Assembly: GCA_045537905.1 (NCBI GenBank)
Contig: JAZSQJ010000081.1
Location: 1 to 21,073 of the forward strand
Reading direction: 5' to 3'
Length of the DNA: 21,073 nt
Origin: SIG636 sp045537905
GTDB lineage: Bacteria; Bacillota; Clostridia; Oscillospirales; CAG-382
Part shown: piece by piece, positions 14,389-21,073 of the stretch
Layout of the letters: each line of letters starts with the position of its first letter
How positions within the stretch are numbered: position 1 is the stretch's first letter
Notes under the pieces: model-generated
Database searches by the model: none
What the model saw: only the letters and a program-made list of their open reading frames with translations
Told to the model about the DNA's origin: nothing
Position numbers and translations under genes: made by a program

Positions 14389-14428
14389 AGCGGCTGTAAA
14401 ACGAAGGTTTTTTACAGCCGCTTTTTTG
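14389..14428 (+). terminator. Terminator hairpin with T tail (copy 2 of the duplicated hairpin)
   Basis: The left arm 14389-14402 pairs with 14407-14422 around a GAAG loop, with two extra T on the right side, and a T run follows. The sequence is nearly the same as the hairpin at 14129-14164. It would stop any transcript coming from the parAB-fucO run. Confidence 0.85.
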
Positions 14429-14458
14429 TTGAAAAAATGCAAAAGAAGGAAATTTTTG

Positions 14459-14487
14459 TTGACTTGTGTTGGCAAATATGATAAAAT
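14459..14487 (+). promoter_or_regulatory. Sigma-A-type promoter of the vWA/tubulin-like operon
   Basis: TTGACT (14459-14464) and TAAAAT (14482-14487) are 17 nt apart. The coding start is at 14740, which leaves a leader of about 245 nt. Confidence 0.7.
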
Positions 14488-14494
14488 TATAAAG

Positions 14495-14739
14495 CGTATT
14501 AACGTTAAACTGGGTTTAATATGCAAGTGTGTAAAAAAACAAATATTATGTATAACGCTTGCTATGTTTTATTCATTCGTTTAGTGTTCGGAGATAGCCG
14601 ATTGGGAGAGATGTTAACAAAATGTAACTTTTGCAACCCCTGCGTGAAAACAACGCTTAAGCAAGGTTTATGGGGAGTGCAGTTGATTGTTTTTGGTAAG
14701 GATTGGCTATGCTGAAAAGTTTATAATTGAGGAGTGTTT
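14495..14739 (+). other. Long untranslated leader of the vWA/tubulin-like operon
   Basis: About 245 nt lie between the promoter and the first gene. I recognise no known riboswitch core. An open frame for a 64-aa peptide with a CNFCNPC segment runs from 14521 to 14715 and stops 25 bases before the vWA start, but it has no ribosome binding site. No strong terminator-like hairpin is visible. Confidence 0.4.
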
Positions 14740-17403
14740 ATGAAAAAAAGTATAGCTTTAATACTTTTGTTGCTTATTCTTATGGCGTCCTTTAGTGCCT
14801 TTCCTTTGGGTGCTTATGCGGATTCTCTGTACATAAAGAAAATAGTGTCGGTGGTTTATGACGACTCGACAAGTATGAACGGCAACAAGTGGACCTATGC
14901 AAACTATGCAATGCAAACCTTTTGCGGTATGCTTAACGAGGAGGACCGCCTGTTTATTACTTATATGAGTGACGTTGACGTTGGGAACGAGGTTTCCGTA
15001 GAGGTTGACCTTTCCACGGGCAGTATTCAGAAATCTGTTGATGCCATCAGAGACCACAACGATAAAAGCTCTACTCCCTACGGCACTGTGGAAACCGCTT
15101 TTAATACCTTAAAGGACGTTAAGGACAGCAACCCAAACACTCAGTATTGGCTGGTTGTAATTACCGACGGTGACTTTAACGAGCACCGTGTATACAGCAC
15201 CGAGGAGAAGGTTGATATTCTTAATACCGATTTTACCGGGTATGCAAAAAGCACCATGCCCAACGGCTCAACCCCTCAAATCAACTTTATGACCATTGGC
15301 ACCGGCGTTGCCAAGCCTGACCAGGATGAGGCTCTCGGTATATACACCTATACCGCCCAAAACGAAAAAGAGATTTCGGTAGTTATGTCGAAAATGGCAG
15401 ACCGTATCTCGGGCAGAACCAGAATAGACAAGGCGGATATCAAACAGCTGGACGACAATACCTTGCAGGTGTCCTCCGACCTTCCCCTTCTTAATATTGC
15501 GGTGCTTACTCAGGATACGGATGCGGTGATTGAAAAAGCGGTATACGCAAACGAAATGCCCCTTGAAATCACCCGCAAGGCCATTCTTGGTTATTCCAAT
15601 TTGTCGGGCAGCGCCCTTTTGATAGGCGACACCTCCAAGGTGATTGGCCGCGGAACCTATAATTTTACCTTTAGCGGCAAAATCTCTCCTGACAACGTGG
15701 ATATTCTTTTCGAGCCTGCCCTTGAGGTAAGGATGACCGTTTTTGTCAACGGCAAAGAGGTAGACCCCTACAAAGGTCTTGACGATTCTATGGAAAAGGA
15801 CAAGATTACGGTTTCCTACAAGATATATGAGATGGGTACGGATACCGAGGTCTCTCCCGATTTGTTGCCTCCCGGTACGGAGTTTGAGATAGCCGTTTAC
15901 GAGGACGGGGATGAAAAGCAGAAAAAGACCGGTGCCAACGCCTCCATCTCCGATTACGAGCTGGACGACAAAAACACCGAGATTAAAGCGGCTGTTAAGA
16001 TATCCGGCTTTTCACCTATTGAGTACATTCTCAGGTTTACCCCTGACCGGTATGTGAAAAAGACCGTTTATACAATGACTGCCGACTTTGGCGGCGGAGC
16101 AAAGAGTATAAAATATGATAAGGTGCCCACCAACGACAGCGTAAAGCTTTATTTTACCGTGTTTGCTGACGGCAAGCAAATAACCGATGAAGCTACGGTA
16201 AAACAGCTGGCGCCTTCCATAAGCACCACCCCTGCAGGTAACAACGGCACCGTCAGTTATACGGCAGACGGTAAAATAGTGTACACTCCCAATACCGTCA
16301 GCGCACCTCCTGCAGGTGCGGACTCCTTTGACGTAGGAGTAACCTGCACCCTTAGCGACGGCACCTGTGCAACAGAGACCTATACCGTGCTGTTGTCCGA
16401 GTATATGGTTATAGCGATGCCTACCGTTGGTAAGGTTATAAAAACAGAGTTTTTTAACAACACCGTCGGTGCATCCTTCTATGTTACAAAGGATGGCGAT
16501 AAGCTGACAAAGAGTTCTGTGGAAAAGGGCATTTCCGTATCCCTTAACCCCTCTCAAGGTAAGTTCTTAAGCTACACGGCAAGCGTAGCCGAGGACGGTA
16601 CCATAACCGTAGTACCCACCGCAAAGGAAGAGCATAAGCTGACCTTCTTCAGTTGGTTTGGCAATTGGTGGTACTACTTCTTCGGAGTGTCGGGAGACGA
16701 CGTAAGGGTTACTCTTAACCATTCCTACGGCAGTGCAGAGGCTGTTATTGAAGTGTGCGAGCAAACGCTGAGGTACCAGCTGCTTTGTGTGTATTTGCCC
16801 TTAGCCCTTGAGCTGGCCCTTCTTATTACGCTGATAGTGTATATTATATTTGTTGTAAAAAAGCCTAAGTTTGGTGTTGGCGATACCTTGTATATAGGGA
16901 CCATAGTATATAACAACGCCGGCGAGGGAGACGAAACCGCACATATTTTGAAGGATATGACGAAATACGAGCTTGGTGATTACAATAAGATAAAGCTCTG
17001 TTTCCCCCCTAAAAGAAAATACGGTATAGACAAATACGGAAGACTTTTGTTCAAGCGTGCGGCAAGCCCCATAAGCGAGCCCGGTATTGAGATACAAGCG
17101 GTTAGCGGAGGTATCCGGTGCTTGGAGGAGATGCCGTGGTACAAGGGCGAGGTAACTATAGACGACATAGAATATCAGGGCAGATCTACAAGGCCTGCGG
17201 ATATAATGAACTATTTAGAGCATCATCACTCCTTGCATATACAGGAGTTTGTTGCCAATTACAAGATGGATAATGACAATGACAGGATGTTAATTCCTGC
17301 AAGCGCCGTTGTTCCCAGGTACATAGTAATACCTGAAAGAGTAGAGGTAATCGACGGCCGAACGGTAATCAAAAAGGGCATAATCTTTATTTTAACAAAC
17401 TAA
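14740..17403 (+). CDS. Membrane-anchored von Willebrand factor A protein, partner of the tubulin-like protein
   Basis: The 887-aa product has a signal peptide (1-27, ending GAYA) and a vWA domain at about 33-230. Its MIDAS metal site is complete: DDSTS (Asp41, Ser43, Ser45), Thr112 in SSTPYGT, and Asp143 in VVITDGDF. Several beta-rich, probably Ig-like segments follow to about 675. One membrane helix at about 681-707 leads to a cytoplasmic tail of about 180 residues (KPKFGVGDTLYIG to the end) that I do not recognise. The vWA domain therefore faces outside and could bind a ligand through its metal ion. ATG 14740 is chosen because GAGGAG lies five bases upstream; the GTG at 14734 is inside that site. 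The tubulin-like gene follows after 29 bases with no terminator between, so the two form an operon. The role in membrane remodelling or surface sensing is inferred from this pairing. Confidence 0.85.
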   Translation: MKKSIALILLLLILMASFSAFPLGAYADSLYIKKIVSVVYDDSTSMNGNKWTYANYAMQTFCGMLNEEDRLFITYMSDVDVGNEVSVEVDLSTGSIQKSVDAIRDHNDKSSTPYGTVETAFNTLKDVKDSNPNTQYWLVVITDGDFNEHRVYSTEEKVDILNTDFTGYAKSTMPNGSTPQINFMTIGTGVAKPDQDEALGIYTYTAQNEKEISVVMSKMADRISGRTRIDKADIKQLDDNTLQVSSDLPLLNIAVLTQDTDAVIEKAVYANEMPLEITRKAILGYSNLSGSALLIGDTSKVIGRGTYNFTFSGKISPDNVDILFEPALEVRMTVFVNGKEVDPYKGLDDSMEKDKITVSYKIYEMGTDTEVSPDLLPPGTEFEIAVYEDGDEKQKKTGANASISDYELDDKNTEIKAAVKISGFSPIEYILRFTPDRYVKKTVYTMTADFGGGAKSIKYDKVPTNDSVKLYFTVFADGKQITDEATVKQLAPSISTTPAGNNGTVSYTADGKIVYTPNTVSAPPAGADSFDVGVTCTLSDGTCATETYTVLLSEYMVIAMPTVGKVIKTEFFNNTVGASFYVTKDGDKLTKSSVEKGISVSLNPSQGKFLSYTASVAEDGTITVVPTAKEEHKLTFFSWFGNWWYYFFGVSGDDVRVTLNHSYGSAEAVIEVCEQTLRYQLLCVYLPLALELALLITLIVYIIFVVKKPKFGVGDTLYIGTIVYNNAGEGDETAHILKDMTKYELGDYNKIKLCFPPKRKYGIDKYGRLLFKRAASPISEPGIEIQAVSGGIRCLEEMPWYKGEVTIDDIEYQGRSTRPADIMNYLEHHHSLHIQEFVANYKMDNDNDRMLIPASAVVPRYIVIPERVEVIDGRTVIKKGIIFILTN

Positions 17404-17432
17404 TTGAACTTATAAAATTTGGAGGAAATTAT

Positions 17433-20400
17433 ATGGCAAAAACATTATTGATAGGGCTTGGCGGTACGGGCAGCAGAGTAGTAAACAACGTAGTAAAAAC
17501 TCTCAACGACAGAGGCGAAACCATTAATAACGGTGATATATTCTGTGCCGTGCTGGACTCTAACGTTAGTGATAACGAGCTTCTTGTAAACAGCGGTACG
17601 GGCGTACCTGTAATAGCAACCAGCAAAGCAAAGAAAATACAGGATTATTTTGACGATTACTCCTATCTTAAAATGGAGGAATGGTGTCCTTCCTCCCCCA
17701 GCTTTTTACAAAGTACGATGATAGACGGGTGCTCTGAGCTGAGAATAAAATCCCGTATAGCTTTTATGGACTGTCTGGAAACAAGAACCCTTGGTGAGCT
17801 GGAGGACCAGATGGCCATCGTGCTTAAAAAGACCGTTGGGGACAAAATAAGGATAATGGTAGTATCCTCTCTGGCGGGCGGCACAGGCTCGGGTATGTTT
17901 ATTCAGGTTGCTCTTTGGCTTAGAAAGTATTTTGACAAGGCTGATATAACTATCAGAGGTATATTCCTGCTTCCCGATATTTTTATTGATACCCTTGACG
18001 ACGTAAGAAATAACAAGAGCACGGTAATGCGTCACTACGCCAATGCGTACGCCGCTATCAGGGAGCTTAACGCTATTACTAAAATAAGACTGGGCAACTT
18101 TATCGATCTGGAATACCCTATTCGTATAGACAATCTCTTCGACAGTGAAAAGGACGCTGACTGCGGCAAGCCGCTTTTTGATTTTGCGTTTTTTGTTGAT
18201 AGCGAGGATGAGCGAGGTGTTAAGCTAAGCAGCGCCAAGGAATACGAGCAGATGGCGGCACAGCTGATATATATGCAGCTTTACGCTCCTATGGCAACGC
18301 CTATGTATTCTGAGGAGGACAACACCTTCTTACGCTTTATCGCTTGTAACGAGCCTATGTACGGCTCCTGCGGTACCAGCAAGGCGGAGTATCCCGCTCC
18401 CAGCGTTAAGATTTATTGTATGCTTCGTGCAATGCAGGATTCTCTTACCGGCGGTTGGAAGTGTATTGACGACGAGATAAAAGAGCTGGAGGATAAAATC
18501 AAGGAAGACGAAAGTCACGGTGTATTCACTAACGAAGGCTTTGACAAGAGAAGAAAATACATTGATATTTTCGATGAAAACGCCGCTGTAAAAAAGGAAG
18601 AGCTTGCGGGCAACAGATTCTTCTACGGTATTGCTAAGGATATCAAAAACGAGAAGAAATCTACCTCCTCTGACGGAAAGGTAAGCACCGTTTACACCGA
18701 TAAGGTTAAGGATTATATCAAGCTTATTACTGATTGGAAAATAGACGTAGCCGTTCAAAAACACAAGGGCACCGACGATTTTGCCCTTAACAAAGAGGTT
18801 TTTGTAAAAGCTAAGCACACGGAGGCGGCTCTTATCAAGAGAAAGAAGGACGACGACGAGGGCCTTGAAAACGTTCTTAAGACCTTTGACAGTAAGGTTG
18901 AGGAATACGCCGACGCAATAATCAACAGCATTATGCCTTACAGTATGGGAAACGTAAAGGCAGACAACAAGTATCTTGTATACAGCCTGTTTTCTAAGGT
19001 GGACGACAAGGGAGAAAGACTGTTCGTTCATCCCGTTGCTGCAAGGTATATGCTCTACAAGCTGGTTTTGTCTTTGGAAAAAGAGCTTAAGTCCATAGAC
19101 TTGCAAAACCTCAGAGCCGACGCAATAAACGGCGGCGACATGGCTAAAGCTTTTGATAACCCCAACACCAAAAACCAATTGGAAACCACTCCTGAGGCGT
19201 TCTTTGCAAGCAGGAAATGGTATCAGAACGAAGACGAGCATATCGACGTATACGAGGGTCTTTACGCTGATTATATACTTAATAAGATTGCCCTTTGCGA
19301 AAAGTACGAAAAGAACCGTTTGCTTGTTGTTGTATATCAAAAGCTTATCCAAAGGCTTAACAAGCTTATCAAAAAGATGGAAAGCTTCTTTGAAAAGCTG
19401 GGCGATACCCAGAAGAAGATAGCTTCTGACATCGCAGCAAACCTTGAAGAAGCAAAAGAAATCGTGGGCAAGACCATATATATCTATTCAGGCGAAAAAG
19501 CCAAGGAGCAGGTATACCAAAGCCTGGATTTGGACGTGCTTGGAAGCGATTCCGTTGTAAACGAAAGCGTTGTCAGGGCTGTATACGGTACCTTCTGTGC
19601 CGATGAGCGTCCCAAGATCGAGGAGAACAAGGTCTATTGTGATATGGACGTTTCTATATCGTTTTTGATCGGTATGAGAAAGGGTGTTGTTGCAAAGCTT
19701 AATACAAAGGCTAACAGAAACAAGATAAACCTTGATATTTACACAGCTCTTTGCAAGCAAAGCGATTTGGAAATGACTGAGCTGAAAGACAAGGAAGCCG
19801 AGGACTTGTTTGCTGAGCATAACGTTCTTGATGATTTTGACGTGGCAACGGGTGAGATTAAGGAAACCAAAAATGAAAACGCCCGTTACCGCAAGAGATT
19901 TGTTATGCTTAAGAACTTGCTGTGGCAAAACGCAACCCCCTTCCTTAAGCACACCAAGGAAGAGGCTGATGAGGAGTTCGGTACAAGAACCGCCCGTCCC
20001 AAAACCTTCTGGGGCTTCCATCCCGGCATAATAAGCGTATTCCCCGATATAGGCAGGATTCTTGGTATAAACGAGGACACCCAGTCCAACGAGTCCTACA
20101 GAGCCAACGAGCTGTACTGCTACAGGGCGGTTTACGGTATGGAGGCTAAGTATATTCCTAAGTTTAACGAGCTTACAGGCGGCAACTATTTCAGAAACTA
20201 CGCTCACGAGATAAAAACCATGATGGAGGACGTTCAGGGCGTATACGGTGCAAGAGCCTATGTAAGAACACCTCATCTTGACAAGACCTGGCATAAGATA
20301 CTTCCTTACGTAACCGATGACAAGCAGAACCAGGAATACGACAGATTCTTCAAGGGCCTGTGGTTGGCTATCGCTTACGGCAAGCTCAAGACAAATGACT

Positions 20401-20918
20401 CCGGCAAGCTTGTTATCCGCCGTCAGATAGATAATGGCCACGGCAGAACCGTGGCAAAGGACGTTGAGCTTACACTGGGTGGCAAGTCCTTGGGTAAGGT
20501 TGACGTTATGAAGTACATAACCGCCCTTAAGACCGACGGCGTATTTGCCGAAAGCGATATCCCCTGTCTTGAAACGCTTTATGCCGAGGACCTTGCAGAT
20601 ATGGAAAACTACGTTGATACCGACGTTTACAAGGGACTTACCAAGTCTAAGGACGAGCTTAATCCCATCGACGTAATAGTTCGCTACTACGAAACTCCCG
20701 GCAGCGACGTGGCTATTACGGACGCAATGATAAGAGCATTGGAAAACATAGCAGGCGATTTGGTTGAAAGCTATGGCATCGACCGTTCCGACGATAAAAA
20801 GGATGCGGTTAAGTTTGGCAAGATTTGCCGTGGTATCTACAACTCCTCTACCCGTGTTAAGGACAAGGATGTAGTGTTTGAAGCTTGGGTAGAAAAATTC
20901 AGTAAATACAAGGTGTAA
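17433..20918 (+). CDS. Tubulin/FtsZ-superfamily giant GTPase (Tubulin_2-like)
   Basis: The 1161-aa product has the N-terminal nucleotide loop LLIGLGGTGSRVVNNV (Gly8 to Gly13) and the tubulin/FtsZ signature loop SSLAGGTGSG (145-154), which together bind GTP. VLDSN (40-44) and the NAYAAIRELNAI segment further on fit the same fold. It is about three times the length of FtsZ. The remainder is mostly helical, with likely coiled coils near 345-370 and 626-680. There is no signal peptide or membrane helix, so it is cytoplasmic. The length and motif order match the large tubulin-like family that genome-context work by Makarova and Koonin (2010) tied to vWA proteins in a predicted membrane-remodelling system. 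GGAGG precedes the ATG. Whether it polymerises is unknown. A separate GTPase and OmpA-type proteins reported for that system are not in the window. Confidence 0.88.
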   Translation: MAKTLLIGLGGTGSRVVNNVVKTLNDRGETINNGDIFCAVLDSNVSDNELLVNSGTGVPVIATSKAKKIQDYFDDYSYLKMEEWCPSSPSFLQSTMIDGCSELRIKSRIAFMDCLETRTLGELEDQMAIVLKKTVGDKIRIMVVSSLAGGTGSGMFIQVALWLRKYFDKADITIRGIFLLPDIFIDTLDDVRNNKSTVMRHYANAYAAIRELNAITKIRLGNFIDLEYPIRIDNLFDSEKDADCGKPLFDFAFFVDSEDERGVKLSSAKEYEQMAAQLIYMQLYAPMATPMYSEEDNTFLRFIACNEPMYGSCGTSKAEYPAPSVKIYCMLRAMQDSLTGGWKCIDDEIKELEDKIKEDESHGVFTNEGFDKRRKYIDIFDENAAVKKEELAGNRFFYGIAKDIKNEKKSTSSDGKVSTVYTDKVKDYIKLITDWKIDVAVQKHKGTDDFALNKEVFVKAKHTEAALIKRKKDDDEGLENVLKTFDSKVEEYADAIINSIMPYSMGNVKADNKYLVYSLFSKVDDKGERLFVHPVAARYMLYKLVLSLEKELKSIDLQNLRADAINGGDMAKAFDNPNTKNQLETTPEAFFASRKWYQNEDEHIDVYEGLYADYILNKIALCEKYEKNRLLVVVYQKLIQRLNKLIKKMESFFEKLGDTQKKIASDIAANLEEAKEIVGKTIYIYSGEKAKEQVYQSLDLDVLGSDSVVNESVVRAVYGTFCADERPKIEENKVYCDMDVSISFLIGMRKGVVAKLNTKANRNKINLDIYTALCKQSDLEMTELKDKEAEDLFAEHNVLDDFDVATGEIKETKNENARYRKRFVMLKNLLWQNATPFLKHTKEEADEEFGTRTARPKTFWGFHPGIISVFPDIGRILGINEDTQSNESYRANELYCYRAVYGMEAKYIPKFNELTGGNYFRNYAHEIKTMMEDVQGVYGARAYVRTPHLDKTWHKILPYVTDDKQNQEYDRFFKGLWLAIAYGKLKTNDSGKLVIRRQIDNGHGRTVAKDVELTLGGKSLGKVDVMKYITALKTDGVFAESDIPCLETLYAEDLADMENYVDTDVYKGLTKSKDELNPIDVIVRYYETPGSDVAITDAMIRALENIAGDLVESYGIDRSDDKKDAVKFGKICRGIYNSSTRVKDKDVVFEAWVEKFSKYKV

Positions 20919-20951
20919 AAGCCTTGTTATAAAATAGTCACAAAGCACTGA

Positions 20952-20977
20952 GGAGGGAGCGTAAAACGCTACCCTCC
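20952..20977 (+). terminator. Possible terminator hairpin after the tubulin-like gene
   Basis: GGAGGGAGCG (20952-20961) pairs with CGCT-A-CCCTCC (20967-20977), with one bulged A. There is no T tail; the conserved palindromic element follows at once, as it does after the hairpin at 14129-14164. Confidence 0.5.
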
Positions 20978-21073
20978 CCAAGCTGATGACAAATCTTGTC
21001 ATCAGCTTGGCAGAGTGCTGAGAAAGAGCGCAGATAAGACGAACCGAGGCGAAAACTGTACATCTGTACTGCG
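20978..21073 (+). repeat. Conserved palindromic element, copy 2 (cut by the window end)
   Basis: A perfect 15-bp hairpin (20978-20992 with 20996-21010) is followed by a stretch nearly identical to 14196-14247: GGCAGAGTGCTGAGAAAGAG, then GCAG, then AAGACGAACCGAGGCGA. The final stem-loop is incomplete because the window ends. The hairpin stem differs from copy 1 in both arms while staying fully paired. The element again sits just downstream of a hairpin at a gene end, in the same orientation. Confidence 0.7.

Noticed and set aside
14521..14715. 64-aa open frame in the vWA leader as a real gene
   Set aside because: No ribosome binding site and no recognisable family; kept only as a low-interest leader observation.

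Overview
The window looks like chromosomal DNA from a low-to-moderate GC anaerobic member of the Clostridia, probably an Oscillospiraceae/Ruminococcaceae-type gut bacterium. The pointers are strong AGGAGG-type ribosome binding sites, near-consensus sigma-A promoters with 17-nt spacers, dockerin-type modules on secreted proteins, a FucO-type iron alcohol dehydrogenase, and intergenic space full of palindromic repeats. Taxonomy is inferred from gene content only.

Layout. Positions 1-620 hold a terminator of an unseen gene, an ordered array of small hairpins (51-211), and a frameshifted four-helix-bundle (S23/Avd-like) gene ending at a strong palindrome. Positions 637-2535 carry an MscS channel and a tightly coupled lipoprotein with a ComEC-type metallo-beta-lactamase domain, closed by a long terminator. 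Positions 2541-3240 contain no convincing gene but a mosaic of palindromic repeats. A secreted metallophosphoesterase (3334-5802, minus) is divergent from a small Dabb protein (5972-6277), and a secreted C39-like peptidase follows (6415-8313). The phosphoesterase and the peptidase share a beta-rich-plus-dockerin cassette.

Positions 8468-14109 form a long co-directional run from a perfect consensus promoter: parA, parB, serS, an unknown two-helix membrane protein, a membrane-anchored MORN-repeat protein and fucO. ParA/ParB handle chromosome segregation and SerRS charges tRNA-Ser. The role of the two membrane proteins is open.

Positions 14110-14459 are a chain of palindromes, including a conserved element that recurs, cut by the window edge, at 20978-21073. 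Between these copies lies the most interesting block. It is a two-gene unit with its own promoter and a leader of about 245 nt, encoding a membrane-anchored von Willebrand factor A protein (887 aa) and a giant tubulin/FtsZ-superfamily protein (1161 aa). The pairing matches the predicted membrane-remodelling system that Makarova and Koonin (2010) inferred from genome context, which as far as I know has little experimental characterisation. The external MIDAS domain, single membrane span and cytoplasmic tail of the first protein next to a cytoplasmic GTPase filament candidate suggest a system linking extracellular adhesion or sensing to an internal cytoskeleton.
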